Counted from the stretch's first letter, positions 1 to 10,711 are shown. The stretch is DNA of 64,000 nucleotides from Chryseobacterium capnotolerans (GCF_021278965.1 NZ_CP065589.1:5001-69000); one strand, 5' to 3'. Numbers and translations are program-made. The notes: a model not told the origin generated them from the sequence alone.

Positions 1-248
1 AGATGTTTGAGAGGGCTTGATTCTAGTACGAGAGGACCGAATTGAACAAACCTCTGGTGTATCAGTTGTACCGCCAGGTGCACCGCTGAGTAGCTACGTT
101 TGGAAGAGATAAGCACTGAAAGCATATAAGTGCGAAACTCGCCTCAAGATGAGACATCTTTTAAGGGTCGTTGTAGATGACGACGTTGATAGGCTATAGG
201 TGTAAAGACAGTAATGTCATAGCCAAGTAGTACTAATTACCCGTAGAT
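1..248 (+). rRNA. rrl: 23S ribosomal RNA, 3' end (partial)
   Basis: The window opens inside 23S rRNA. The sarcin-ricin loop core AGTACGAGAGGACC is at 26-39, followed by conserved helices of domain VI. The molecule ends near the AATTACCCGTAGATTTA segment around 235-250; the exact 3' end cannot be fixed from sequence alone. It lies directly upstream of 5S rRNA, as in a standard 16S-23S-5S operon read on the plus strand. Confidence 0.93.
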
Positions 249-436
249 TTATAGCCTATTGGTTGCTGTAATCTAGAATAATATCATATTAAATAGACAA
301 GTACTTTATGCGCAGTAAAGGTTTTGTCTTTGTGAAAGTTTTTATCGCTTAAAAACGCAATTGGCAAAAAGCAATTAGCGATTGGCATACAAGCCAATAG
401 CAATAAGCAATAAGCCAGCTGCTATATACAACCTTT
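249..436 (+). other. 23S-5S internal transcribed spacer
   Basis: This 188-base spacer contains no tRNA that I can fold. It holds a small perfect hairpin (ATTGGC at 381-386, GCCAAT at 393-398) set in a run of short repeats of the type AGCAATA/AGCGATT (about 370-415). Part of it probably forms the processing stem that releases 23S and 5S rRNA; that role is inferred from position. Confidence 0.6.
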
Positions 437-541
<105 letters not shown>

Positions 542-557
542 TTTTTATTTTATTTTT

Positions 558-593
558 AAAAGTCTCATACAGTAATGTGTGAGACTTTTTTTG
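558..593 (+). terminator. rRNA operon terminator
   Basis: AGTCTCATAC (561-570) pairs with GTGTGAGACT (577-586) with one G-U wobble, and is followed by a run of seven T. It lies 20 bases after 5S and is a convincing intrinsic terminator for the rRNA operon. Confidence 0.9.
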
Positions 594-720
594 CTTTATA
601 CTTTTTATCCCCAAGGGAAAGAAAAGAGAAAATATCAGTAATCAGCAATCAGTAATGAGTAATCAAATGATACTTGTATTCCCGTGTGGCTGCTATTCCT
701 ACCACCGGTTTCTTATCCGG

Positions 721-760
721 TTCTTTGTTCTTTGTTCTTTATTCTTTATTCTTTATTCTA
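721..760. repeat. Heptamer tandem repeat TTCTTTG/TTCTTTA
   Basis: Five perfect 7-base units (TTCTTTG twice, TTCTTTA three times) and a partial sixth run from 721 to 760. They lie in the 490-base gap between the rRNA terminator and the first susC gene. No convincing gene is present in that gap; an open frame at 655-906 has a low-complexity translation and no family features. Confidence 0.8.
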
Positions 761-1054
761 TAACAGATACACTCCTGGTATCACTACATCATCCCAATAT
801 TTATCATTCTTCTGAGATTACTCATCATTCATTACCAAAAGAAATTTTCATTATTCAAACCAAAAAACTGTCGTTCAAAATAGTCATCAGATTTTTCTAT
901 TGTTGATAAGCTTTTTTGTATTCAAAAATTTTCTGCTGCTATTAAAATAGTGGCTTTTTTTTTTAATTTAAAATCATAACTTCAATTGTTTCAGGGATAT
1001 CTCAAATGTTTTGCTTATTTTTTAATGGTATGGTATTAAATACTGTTAAAATAT

Positions 1055-1062
1055 TATATTTG
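1055..1062 (+). promoter_or_regulatory. Candidate promoter -7 box for susC/susD pair 1
   Basis: TATATTTG fits the Bacteroidota -7 consensus TAnnTTTG and lies 24 bases before the susC start codon. I see no clear TTTG -33 box at the expected spacing, so this is a moderate call. Confidence 0.45.
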
Positions 1063-1085
1063 ATTTCAAAATATTAAATATAATT

Positions 1086-3980
1086 ATGAAAAGAACTATA
1101 GTTAAGGCGGGACTTCTCTCATCTTTATTTTTTTGCTTTATCAGGCTGTCTGCACAACATACAGATTCTGCTAAGGTTGGAAAAATTGATGAAGTTGTCG
1201 TAACTGCCTATGGAGTTAAAAGAAAAAAAGAGTTTGGGCTATTCTTTCCAGGATGTAAAAGGCCAAACACTTGTTGAAGCTAAAGAAACGAATGTTACAA
1301 ATGCCTTAGTTGGTAAAGTAGCGGGAATGCAGGTGATTAAGGGAGGTTTTGGTGCTGCCTCTTCATCAAAAATAAACCTTAGAGGGTTCAATTCGCTTAA
1401 AGGGGATAATCAGCCTTTAATTGTGGTTGATGGAGTGCCATTAAGTAATAATGCTGGTTCAAAAGCAAAACAGAATGATGGGTACTTTAATAATGATTTC
1501 TGGAATCCGGATCTGGATATGGGAAATGGGTTAGCTGATATTAATGCAGATGATATAGAAAGTATGTCTGTTCTTAAAGGAGGAGCAGCTTCTGCTTTGT
1601 ACGGATCTAGAGGGGGTAACGGGGTTATTCTGATCACAACGAAAACCGGAAAAGAAAAGGTGGCTTAGGCATTACCTATTCCACAAGCTTAGGCTTTGAA
1701 ACTCTTTTTATGAAACCAGATATGCAACGTAGTTTTGGATTAGGGCTCAATGGTGTTGTAAATTCTGCGACTAGTGATAATTCCACTTCTTGGGGGCCAG
1801 CATTGGAAGGAGCCAAAAGTTATGATAATCTAAAAAATTTCTTTAAAACAGGAATAAGCTCGCAGCACACCTTAAGTTTCCAGGAAAATCTAGGAGAAGG
1901 GACGAGTTTGTATACCTCAGCTAATTATTTAAATGATAACAGTCAGATTCCTAATTCTAAATTTGAGAGATTTAATTTTATGGCTAAAATGAACTCAAAT
2001 TTTGGTGTAAATAAAAGATGGACCTCCGAAGTAAAAGTTCAATATATAAGTACAAAAGCAAATAACAGACCTTCGGGAGGAAAAGGAGATGGTAATTACT
2101 ATCCAAATATTCTTCTTATGCCCCAGAATATTGATGTAAGAGATTATAGGGAAGGACAGACTCAAAACGATGTAAAATCACGTTGGATTACTCCTAATGG
2201 TATCAACCCTTATTGGTCTGCTTATAATAGCCTTAATGCAGATAAGAAAGATCGTTTCCTTTTGAATGGATATCTTAAGTATCAATTTAATGATTGGTTG
2301 AGTGGAGATGTAAGGGTAGGCACAGATTTCTATGCTTTGAATGCAGATGCAAGAGTGTGGACAGGTTCTTCACGAAGAAATTCTTATGCAACCAGTGAAG
2401 AAAAATTTTATGAGAATAATTATATAGCAAGTCTTACAGCGAAAAAAGATAATTTAATTGGAAAATGGGGTGGGACAGTTTCCGTGTATGGACAAATGAT
2501 GGAAAGCAGAACAAAAGCTATGTATTTTAGTACCCAAAACTTGATTGTTCCCAATGTATTTAGTGTAAATAATACAAGTGATATTGCTAGTGTTGCTAAT
2601 AATGAAGTGGATTTCTGGAAAAAGATTAACTCTGTATTTGCGAACGCGGAAATTAATTATGATGGGTATTGGTTTATTAATGCTACCGCAAGAAATGACT
2701 GGTCTTCTACACTCATTCTAGAGAATAGATCTTATTTCTATCCTTCTATCAGTACATCATTAGTATTAACAGAAATGCTGAATAAGCTGAACGGTACTAC
2801 TTCTAAAATATTAACTTTTGCTAAGCTTCGTGCTGCTTATGCGGTAACCGGAAATTCTTTAAATCCTTACGAACTATACAATACTTATAAATTAGGCGCA
2901 GATCCAAGTGGGCATGCCATTCTTGGTAGAAAGAAAATTCTTTATGATCCCAACCTACATGCAGAGAAACTTAAAACTTTTGAAGTGGGAGCTGATCTTA
3001 AATTCTTTAATAAGATTTCTTTGGATGTAAGTTATTTCAGAAATACAGCAACCAATCAGCTCATAGATTTACCTATGAACCCGCTTTCCGGATATGAATA
3101 TAAAAAAATAAGCTCAGGAGGTCTTAGTAATAGTGGAATTGAAGTTGTTTTGAATACAGATATTTTTAAGAAAGAAAATTTTACATGGAATCTAAATGCA
3201 AATTTTTCTAAATTGAAGAGTACAATTGACAGGATAGATGGGGAGGTTTTAAAATATCCTTTGGCAGGATTTGATAACGTCGGCTTTTTTGCAGAAGTAG
3301 GTATGCCTTATGGATCTATTTACGGAACAAAATTTTTAAGAGTAGAAGATCCTAACAGTCCTCATTATGGAAAACTTATTGTGGGACTGAATGGTTTACC
3401 TCAGGCTACTGCTGAACAATATTATTTAGGAGATCAGACACCAAGAGCGTTGTTTGGATTTACCAATAGCTTTGCCTATAAGAATTTTGGGATTTCATTT
3501 CTTATCGATGGGAGAATTGGTGGAAAGTTCTATTCATCTACCCAATCTGCATTACAAAAAGTAGGACTTGCCTCTGATACAGCTCCAGGAGGAAGAAGAG
3601 ACAATTTTATCCTTGATGCTGTGGTACAGCAAAATGGAGGGTATACCAACAATACAAAGGAAATCACACAACAAGATTATTGGGGTGCTGTAACAGCAGG
3701 AAACCTAGGTATTACAGAACAAAATATTTATGATGCTACCAATATCAGGCTAAGAAATGTCCAGGTATCTTATAACTTTCCTAAAAGTATTTTTCAAAAG
3801 CTGGCATTGCAAAGTGCTAAAGTTTCCTTTACTGCCAATAATGTGTGGATGATTTATAGTAAAGCAAAAGGAATAGATCCAGAATCTGTATTTGCAATTA
3901 ATTCTAATGCTGTAGGATTTGAAAATCTTGCATTTCCTACAACAAGATCTTATTTGTTCTCTATTACCTTAGGTTTTTAA
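1086..3980 (+). CDS. SusC/RagA-family TonB-dependent outer-membrane receptor (pair 1; two frameshifts)
   Basis: This is an outer-membrane TonB-dependent transporter of the SusC type. The start ATG is followed by a hydrophobic signal peptide ending at SAQ. The TonB box/plug entry IDEVVVTAYG follows directly, then a plug domain (IVVDGVPL, SVLKGGAASALYGSRGGNGVILITTK) and a long beta-barrel ending in an aromatic C-terminus (SITLGF). The usual N-terminal carboxypeptidase-regulatory-like domain is absent. The frame breaks twice: at the 7-A run 1223-1229 (one A too many) and the 4-A run 1655-1658 (one A too few). Removing and adding one base restores a continuous protein of about 965 residues across both junctions. 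It forms a unit with the SusD gene 16 bases downstream. The substrate cannot be told from sequence. Confidence 0.9.
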
Positions 3981-3996
3981 CTTTAATAATAACATC

Positions 3997-5893
3997 ATGA
4001 AAAAAATATATTTTATCTCTCATTGCATTGGCTGTAGTTTGTACCTCATGTAATGATTTTGAAGACATCAATAACGATCCGTTCTCGGTAGACATTAATA
4101 AAGCCGAACCGGAATATTTTTTAAATAATTCTATTTTAGGAGCTCAACAGGATCCTAATATTGCTGAACGTACTTTTGTTTTGTACTGGAAAACCGCTGC
4201 AAGACAGCATCTGTCAACAGGGATTGCGGGTGGTTCATATGATGATTCATGGACCATAGAGTATTGGAAAGGAATCTCAGAATGGCTGAATAATGCCAAT
4301 GCAACTATTGAAATCGCCAATGAAAAGAAAAAAATAGGTCAGGGTAAACCTTACTATGATAATCTTATTCAGGTAGCGAGGATTTGGAGAGCTTATGTAA
4401 TGAGTGAGTTTTCTGATAATTTCGGCCCGCAGCCTATTCAGGCATTTAAAGGAGTAAATCCCGGATTTAATTCTGAAAAAGAAGTATACTATTTTATTTT
4501 AGATGAGCTAAAGGATGCAACGGCTAAAATGGATGTGAACCAGCCTGTACCTTCAAATCCTAACGCCTACGATATGGTATACGGATTTAAATGGAGTCAA
4601 TGGGTAAAGTATGCCAATTCCATGAGAATGAGAGTTGCTATGAGAATTTCAGAAGTAGATCCTGCCAAAGCAAAAACTGAGTTTGAGGCAGCGGCGAATT
4701 CAAACATGCTGATCAGTACAAGTGATGATAATTTTAAAGTGAAAGAAGATACCGGATGGAATCCTTTATCAGGAGTCATGTCCAGAGAATGGAATTCTCA
4801 GATTTTATCAGCAACCCTTAATAATATGTATATCGGATTAGGAGGGGTCAATTCTACAGATCAACTGCCGGCTGCACAGCATGCAGCCGTGAAAGCCTCT
4901 GATTATATCGGTATAAAATATGATGAACAGTTCTCCACAATGACCAACGATCCAAGTGCCGGATATTGGCTGGATGGGCTTCCCAACAAAATAGATCCGA
5001 GAGCCTATAAAACATTCTATATTCCAGGAGATTTTAATAATCCCATTTATTCACTTTATCCGACTTATACTAACCAGGCGAGTACCAATAAAGGGGATCT
5101 TACTTTTGCCAACGGGTCTAAGGTTACAATTAATACGGTAAATACCTGGAATACGACCACAATAGGGAATTGGGGAGTAAAGGGACAAAGAAACGGATTA
5201 AGAGGTGTTATTGGATGTATGCCGGCTTTAGGAAAACAGTACAGAGAAGGTAAAAACGATAGAATTTTCTTTGCAAGCTGGGAAACCTATTTCCTGATGG
5301 CGGAAGCTGCTTTAAAAGGATGGTCTGTTCCTATGAGTGATGTTGCCGCTTATAATAAAGGAATTCAGGATAGCTTTGCCTATAATGGAGTATCTCAATT
5401 CTATAACCAATATATTACCTCAACTGATTATAATCGTGATGGAACTTCTGTTGCTTACAGTCATGTAGCAGAACCTGGAGCCAGCCATACGATGAATTAT
5501 AAAGATCCTTCTACAGGTAGTATGGTTTCTGTTGAGATTAAATACCCTGTAAATACGATTTACAAAAATGGTTCGGTGAAAAACGATAAACTTACGAAAA
5601 TCATTACTCAAAAATATATTGCGAATATGCCATGGCTTCCGTTAGAGTCCTGGAGTGATCAAAGAAGACTGGGATTACCTTTCTTTGAAAATCCTGCAAT
5701 AGAAACACCATTGGTTAATTTACCTAATCTAAATTCAGGAAATTATATGACTAATTCTATTCAGAATTTCCCTCAAAGGTTAAGGTACCCAAGTACCTTC
5801 AGGAATACAGATCAGGATGGATATACAAAAGCAGTTCAATTGCTGGGTGGACAAGATGCTGTGCTCACTCCTCTTTGGTGGGCAAAGCACTAA
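3997..5893 (+). CDS. SusD/RagB-like outer-membrane lipoprotein (pair 1; frameshift near start)
   Basis: This is the surface substrate-binding lipoprotein that caps the SusC barrel encoded just upstream. After correction the protein begins MKKYILSLIALAVV with a lipobox-like CTSC, then NDFEDINNDPF, the typical N-terminus of the SusD-like_2 subfamily. The body is alpha-helical and ends in the RLRYPSTFRNTDQDGY and WW segment seen in this group. The ATG at 3997 is followed by seven A (4000-4006); one A too many puts the signal peptide out of frame, so an uncorrected reading only opens at about 4028. Corrected length is about 632 residues, somewhat long for the family. Confidence 0.88.
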
Positions 5894-5909
5894 ACGGAAT
5901 ATATTTTAT

Positions 5910-5944
5910 AAATCCCCCTTTCCAAATTTTGAAAAGGGGGATTT
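5910..5944. terminator. Bidirectional terminator between SusD 1 and the minus-strand fibre cluster
   Basis: AAATCCCCCTTT (5910-5921) pairs perfectly with AAAGGGGGATTT (5933-5944). T-rich sequence follows on the plus strand. It lies between convergent genes and can serve both. Confidence 0.88.
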
Positions 5945-5977
5945 ATTGTATGCCGTTATTTTCAATAGCTTTCTCCA

Positions 5978-6559
5978 TTAATTTGCGACTATGGTGAAAA
6001 CCACCCGCGCACCATAAGTGCTTGCGGGAATTGTAACGGAAACACCGGATACCTGCAGTAGTAAAACAATATCTGAAAAATTAACACTATTGCCAAGACC
6101 TAAAACCCCGCTAAAAGTAAAAGTAACAAACGTTACATCGGATGCTGATGGTATTGGGATGTAAGTTGTGCCTCCATTAATAGAGGCCGTACAAAGAAGG
6201 CAGACTCCGTTTATTGTTGTTGTTCCACCGGTTCTTCTTGCAGAAAGAGTCATAGAACTGTTCCATGGATTGGATGTGTAGTGCATTGTCATCTTTGCCC
6301 CTGAGCTTGAAAGAAGATTGAGAAAGGATCCGGGTAATGTTCCAGATAGTTTTATTTGATTAGTGCCAGTATTACCCGTATTATCATAAGTTCCGGAATA
6401 ATTATTTCCTGCTTCAGTAATGGAAGGGATATTGGCAGTCCAACTTCCGGAAACATTGACTACTTGAGCTTCCATATAACTGCTGATTACGAACAAAATA
6501 AAAGTATATATATGCCTTTTTATAAGGATTTTTTCGAAGAAAAAGCTATTCATTTTCAT
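5978..6559 (-). CDS. Exported small surface subunit, distal gene of the fibre-like cluster
   Basis: I do not recognise a named family. With the start at 6559 the protein has 193 residues: a basic N-terminus, a hydrophobic signal segment (HIYTFILFVISSY) and a Thr/Ser/Gly/Asn-rich, beta-predicted body, like a pilin or adhesin subunit. It carries a close Cys pair (CLLC) that is absent from its two larger relatives in the cluster. An upstream extension of the frame to 6709 overlaps the preceding gene and lacks signal-peptide character, so I reject it. It begins 10 bases after the stop of the previous subunit gene, so it is co-transcribed. A tip or adaptor role is inferred from its terminal position. 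Confidence 0.6.
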   Translation of the reverse strand: MKMNSFFFEKILIKRHIYTFILFVISSYMEAQVVNVSGSWTANIPSITEAGNNYSGTYDNTGNTGTNQIKLSGTLPGSFLNLLSSSGAKMTMHYTSNPWNSSMTLSARRTGGTTTINGVCLLCTASINGGTTYIPIPSASDVTFVTFTFSGVLGLGNSVNFSDIVLLLQVSGVSVTIPASTYGARVVFTIVAN

Positions 6560-6569
6560 ATTTCCGTTT

Positions 6570-7097
6570 TTATTCTGTAATGGTATAGACAATGGTAAGA
6601 GCTGTATTGCTTTGTGCAGATAAATTTGCATATGTGCTTGGAACGAGAGATATCGTAAGGCGATGTCCATTATTAGCACCATTACCAGTGTAAGCTCCTC
6701 CAATGCCACTTATGATGGTAATAGGAGTATTGGTAAGGGTTACCTGTGCCGAAGGGGTTCCTAAGGTACCACCTCCTGCTCCGGATGCCGCGGCAGCCTG
6801 CAGCCTGATATTCACCCCCTGTATAAGAGTTGTGCCACTAATAGCTGCTGTAATTCTCCTGGTAAGTCCTCCGGAAGTAATTGCAGAAGTATAGTTGATC
6901 CATTTTGAGGTGTTAGGAGTTGGGTTTCCCAAAGGATTTCCAGCTTCAGTAGGGGCTGTGAAGTTTAGAATAATATTTCCTGCAGGTTCTATGTCCATTA
7001 AAGTCACAACAGGTAAAGTCAATGTAACATTGGCTTGAGAATATAATAAACCGGAAAAAATAAAAGATGCTAATAATAGGGAGTGTTTCAAAATCAT
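6570..7097 (-). CDS. Exported fibre-subunit-like protein, paralogue of 10739-11317
   Basis: A 175-residue exported protein with a clean signal peptide ending near SQA. The mature N-terminus reads VTLTLPVVTLMDIEPAG and is followed by FTAPTEAGN, GAGGG and ISGIGGAYTGNGANNGH. The same blocks occur in the same order in the protein encoded at 10739-11317, so the two are paralogues. The C-terminus is a beta-strand-like TIVYTITE. Its ATG overlaps the TGA of the usher-like gene by four bases (ATGA), which indicates translational coupling. By analogy with chaperone-usher operons I infer a minor fibre subunit; no Pfam family comes to mind. Confidence 0.62.
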   Translation of the reverse strand: MILKHSLLLASFIFSGLLYSQANVTLTLPVVTLMDIEPAGNIILNFTAPTEAGNPLGNPTPNTSKWINYTSAITSGGLTRRITAAISGTTLIQGVNIRLQAAAASGAGGGTLGTPSAQVTLTNTPITIISGIGGAYTGNGANNGHRLTISLVPSTYANLSAQSNTALTIVYTITE

Positions 7098-9844
7098 TTC
7101 TTATTTTTTATTTGATTATATCCTACTTTTAAGGATTCCTGTTGATACTTGATTTCTATTTGCTGCTTGACGATCTGAATATTGAGTTTCTTTGTTTCTG
7201 AAGATTTTAAAGTAAATTGAAATTTATCTGTTGAAATTTTATATCGCTTATCAAGGCCGTTTCTATAGAGCTTAACGGTCCAGTCTCCCGGGCGGAGATA
7301 AGTAAAATCAAAAGGTTCCCCTATAAAACAAATTTTACGATAAGTCTGATCGTTGCTAGTAGCTTCTATAATAATACTTTCCCTTTTATTCTTCCCTTTT
7401 TTAGTCTGTAAAGCGTCAATATCTGTCTGGTTTTTTTCTTCTGTTTCCGAAAGTTGAACAGAGCCCTGTACATTAGCTGCTATAGTTAACCCAAAATTAA
7501 AAATGTTTTCTTTAGTATTGAGAGATAAAGCTGCTGGAAGAGAGACAGTCGGGATATCATTAATCTCTGTGGTGGTGCGGTCTATTTCCAGGAAATAATT
7601 TCCGGGAGTAACATTTTTAAACAGATAATTCCCTTCTTTGTCTGTAACGGATAAATAACTACCCAGCAGTAATCGTATTCCTTCTGTTTTTTTGATTCCA
7701 AGGTTACTGATATTGCCAGAAAGTGAAACATACTCAGCTGTTCTTTGCACCGGGATGTTTGGCCGCCAGGTATAACGCAGTGAAAATATAAAATCCTTAT
7801 CTCCTATTTGTCCTCTTTGTAGGGAGTATCTGCCCGAAAGATCAAGTTCATTTCCAGGAAATAGTTGCTGATGGAATAACAATTCAAATAAATTCCGGTC
7901 TTTAAAATATTCTTCAGGCATGTAGTTGTTCTGATAAAAAATACTTAAGCTGGTCTTATCAGAGAATTTGCTAAAAACTCTTGCTCCATAGTACAACTGT
8001 TTTTGATTTTGTAACAGATATCTGGAAGTAACCGCATAGCTTCCAAAGACATTGAATGATGTTTTGAATTTTTCAAAGGATAGATTTGCAGAATATAAAG
8101 TTGAGTTGCCATTAAATCCTGTCAAATAATTGTCTGTCTTTCCAAACTGTCCTTCAAGATTAACCTGAAACATTCCGATACGTTGATCTAAAGAAGCTCT
8201 GAAGAAGCGCTCATAGTAATCAAACTGTTTGGGTTCTAAACGATCCTGATACTTTTGATATCCATTATTAAAGGTAATAGAACCATTGGATAGGTATTTA
8301 TATTGTATTCCATACTGAAAATACTTTCGATAGGGAGCCGCCAGAAACAAGGTATCCCGCTGAAAGTTTTTAGCATCCTGCATATAATTGGCAAAAACAT
8401 TGATTTTCTTAGATAATCTATACTGAAAATATCCGCTGAAAGTATTGGTATTGGTAAAGTATCCTGCATACTCAGGGCTTGCTTTCATATACATCAGATT
8501 TCCATTGAGTTTTTCAAAATTGACCTCAGCTTGTGCCATATACGCTGTTCCCTCGTTTTTCTTGGTTGTACTATAGGCAAATTCTCCGGAGATATTAATA
8601 TTCTTAGAGATTTTGAATTTCCCTTTAGTATAAGGAAGATGAGCTTCAGAATCTAATTGTATATTCCTGAAATCAGAGTTTTCCTTCATTGGTATTTTAT
8701 AAAGATATCCAACTGAAATTTCAGATTCTTTACGGATTTTAAATGCTGAATAAATATTAAACTCATCTTTAATATCTCTGAAAAACCGGGGATGGTTGTA
8801 AAAACCACCTAAACTTACCTTATTGAAATTATACCGGATTTCTGCACCGCGGCCATACCTGGCAAATTCAGTTAAATAAGAAGAAGAGTATGTTTTATCA
8901 CCCAGATGAACAAATAAATTATCCCTTTTATAGTTCACAAAATATTCTTCATATTGAGTAAATGTATTGAGCTCAATTGGATTGTGGGTGGCAGCATGAA
9001 ATTCAATCTGATTTTTATTCTCCTTATCCAAAGCTCCTTTCCCATAGATCTCACCTTGAAAACCGTCATGGTAGACTCCCATATTTTTCATCCCAACAAA
9101 GGATAATGAGGCCACTACCGGGAGCCTGTGATAGATGTCCATATTGGCTGGCTGTATGGAGATCACCTGGGTACTGATATAAATGCTTTGATTTTCTTTA
9201 GGATTATCTTTAGAATACACCGAAAGATTTAGATTTTGAAATTCATTTTGACCAAGTTCCGGATTGGTCTTTTTATGGATGGTAACAACTTTGGATTCGT
9301 TTGGGGCAAGGATAATTGATGAATCATGATCGACAATGGCATTTTTACTTTCCAGGCTGATATTTTCAGTAATATTTCCATTGTTTTTTAAAAGAAAGGT
9401 GGCCCGGATAGTTTCTCCGGCTCTTATGAATTCCGGTGAATCTAATGGAGTAAGAGAAAGTTTTCTATTGGCAGCAATGGTAATCAGTGAGACCTTTTGG
9501 GTTGACATTCCACTAGAACGATCAGTTATATTTAACGTGACTGAATATTCTCCTTGAGCAGCCTCTGCAGAAATACGCAAGGGAACAAGATATACGGAAG
9601 TTTCCTGTGATGGAAGCTGAAAATCTCCTTTTTCTAAGATAGGAGTGATAAGCGGACTTGAAGTGATAACTGAGATATCATATACCTTATTTTCAGACGA
9701 GTTGTTTTCCAGACTGAAAGGAACAGAAGTAGATGTTCCCGGTATTAAGCTATCCTTTTTACTCGCCAATCGGTTGATTGACTGTTGAGAAAAAGTAAAT
9801 AACGGGAATAGGATAACAATAAATAATGTCCAGGTTTTAATCAT
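7094..9844 (-). CDS. Usher-like outer-membrane beta-barrel protein with N-terminal Ig-like domains
   Basis: A 916-residue protein. A signal peptide (residues 1-19) is followed by two Ig-like/NEW3-type domains (about 20-215). Next comes a long region of alternating aromatic strands with short turns, typical of an outer-membrane barrel (about 235-735). A CarboxypepD/SdrD-type Ig domain (NYLFKNVTPGNYFLEI, about 750-790) and a further C-terminal beta domain complete it. It sits between a chaperone-like gene (8-base overlap upstream) and a subunit gene (4-base overlap downstream). That organisation is the one expected of an usher that secretes and assembles surface fibres. I see no clear match to the classical FimD/PapC usher signature, so the usher role is an inference from architecture and context. 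Confidence 0.6.
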   Translation of the reverse strand: MIKTWTLFIVILFPLFTFSQQSINRLASKKDSLIPGTSTSVPFSLENNSSENKVYDISVITSSPLITPILEKGDFQLPSQETSVYLVPLRISAEAAQGEYSVTLNITDRSSGMSTQKVSLITIAANRKLSLTPLDSPEFIRAGETIRATFLLKNNGNITENISLESKNAIVDHDSSIILAPNESKVVTIHKKTNPELGQNEFQNLNLSVYSKDNPKENQSIYISTQVISIQPANMDIYHRLPVVASLSFVGMKNMGVYHDGFQGEIYGKGALDKENKNQIEFHAATHNPIELNTFTQYEEYFVNYKRDNLFVHLGDKTYSSSYLTEFARYGRGAEIRYNFNKVSLGGFYNHPRFFRDIKDEFNIYSAFKIRKESEISVGYLYKIPMKENSDFRNIQLDSEAHLPYTKGKFKISKNINISGEFAYSTTKKNEGTAYMAQAEVNFEKLNGNLMYMKASPEYAGYFTNTNTFSGYFQYRLSKKINVFANYMQDAKNFQRDTLFLAAPYRKYFQYGIQYKYLSNGSITFNNGYQKYQDRLEPKQFDYYERFFRASLDQRIGMFQVNLEGQFGKTDNYLTGFNGNSTLYSANLSFEKFKTSFNVFGSYAVTSRYLLQNQKQLYYGARVFSKFSDKTSLSIFYQNNYMPEEYFKDRNLFELLFHQQLFPGNELDLSGRYSLQRGQIGDKDFIFSLRYTWRPNIPVQRTAEYVSLSGNISNLGIKKTEGIRLLLGSYLSVTDKEGNYLFKNVTPGNYFLEIDRTTTEINDIPTVSLPAALSLNTKENIFNFGLTIAANVQGSVQLSETEEKNQTDIDALQTKKGKNKRESIIIEATSNDQTYRKICFIGEPFDFTYLRPGDWTVKLYRNGLDKRYKISTDKFQFTLKSSETKKLNIQIVKQQIEIKYQQESLKVGYNQIKNKK

Positions 9845-10640
9845 TTTTTACTTCTAGTTCCACATTGATCGCAAAGGCGTTCTCATCTTCATCCGTTGCT
9901 ATTACAGTAGCTTTGTACTGAGCAGGTGGCACTTTACTGATATCAATGTAAAAAGTTTTGGAAGTAGAAGGTAGTAACCCCATTGTTAAACTTGAGAAGG
10001 TTCCTACCTTATCTCCGGTTTTACGATTATAAATCTCAATGGATGCTGTTGATTTGCAATAGAGATTTCCATGATTGGCTATTGCCATTTTTACAGTTTG
10101 TTTTCCTTCTTCTTTTTCTACTTTGATATTTTCGAATATAAGGTCCGGTTTGGCCTTTTCCGTGTCGTAATCTGTAATGACCTGAATAGCATACCGGATT
10201 ACAGAGGTAATGCTTACACCAGGTTGCTTGTCGCTTGGTTTTATCTCGTCTACAGGCTCTACAATGATGACACTCCAATAGCTTCCGGGATCTATAGCTT
10301 GATTGGGAACAGTAACTTCATAAAACACTTCTGTTTTTTCTTTACCTTTCAGGGTGACCAGATTGGTGTTCAGTTTTATCCAATCTGCATTAGTTCTTTT
10401 CTGAGTATGCAATTCCGTATAATTAATGGTACCATCAGCATGGTAAGAAAAATCCTGCAAAAATAATTTTACATTTTGTGGGCTGCTGCTCGTATTCTCA
10501 ATCGCAATTTTCCCTTTGTAAACTTTTCCGTTTTCTATTTTGTAGGAATGCGTAAGCCCGTTAAGAACCACAATGCCGGCATGTAAAAAGCTGAACTGCA
10601 AAATCATAGTGATTAACAAAAGAATACGATTAATGATCAT
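9837..10640 (-). CDS. Periplasmic chaperone-like protein (DUF916/PapD-like Ig fold)
   Basis: A 267-residue exported protein with a signal peptide ending at LHAG. Two Ig-like domains follow. The first (about 25-140) has the pattern GKIAIENTSSSPQNVKLFLQ, then DWIKL, then VTVPNQAIDPGSYW, as in DUF916/WxL-interacting and PapD-like chaperone domains. The second (about 150-265) has VKMAIANHGNLYCK and ends in a Lys/Asp tail. It lacks membrane anchors and is probably a soluble periplasmic chaperone for the small subunits encoded on both sides. The stop overlaps the start of the usher-like gene by eight bases. Confidence 0.62.
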   Translation of the reverse strand: MIINRILLLITMILQFSFLHAGIVVLNGLTHSYKIENGKVYKGKIAIENTSSSPQNVKLFLQDFSYHADGTINYTELHTQKRTNADWIKLNTNLVTLKGKEKTEVFYEVTVPNQAIDPGSYWSVIIVEPVDEIKPSDKQPGVSITSVIRYAIQVITDYDTEKAKPDLIFENIKVEKEEGKQTVKMAIANHGNLYCKSTASIEIYNRKTGDKVGTFSSLTMGLLPSTSKTFYIDISKVPPAQYKATVIATDEDENAFAINVELEVKND

Positions 10641-10670
10641 ATAAAATGTTGGTTTATAATTAATAATATA

Positions 10671-10711
10671 AAAACAGGAAGAAACTGGAATACAATTTCT
10701 TCTTGTTTTTT
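10671..10711 (-). terminator. Attenuator/terminator between major subunit gene and chaperone-usher genes
   Basis: On the minus strand ACAAGAAGAAA pairs with TTTCTTCCTGT around an 11-base loop, and the 3' arm runs into TTTTT. It sits in the 98-base gap after the subunit gene 10739-11317 and before the chaperone gene. Partial termination here would give more subunit than chaperone/usher transcript. Confidence 0.6.

Noticed and set aside
249..436. tRNA in the rRNA spacer
   Set aside because: No cloverleaf or TTCGA arm could be found.
655..906. 83-codon open frame between the rRNA operon and susC 1
   Set aside because: Its translation is made from a heptamer repeat and low-complexity AT-rich DNA, with no export, domain or codon-use support.
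5978..6709. Longer form of the distal fibre subunit starting at 6709
   Set aside because: It would overlap the paralogous subunit gene by 140 bases and bury the signal peptide inside the protein.
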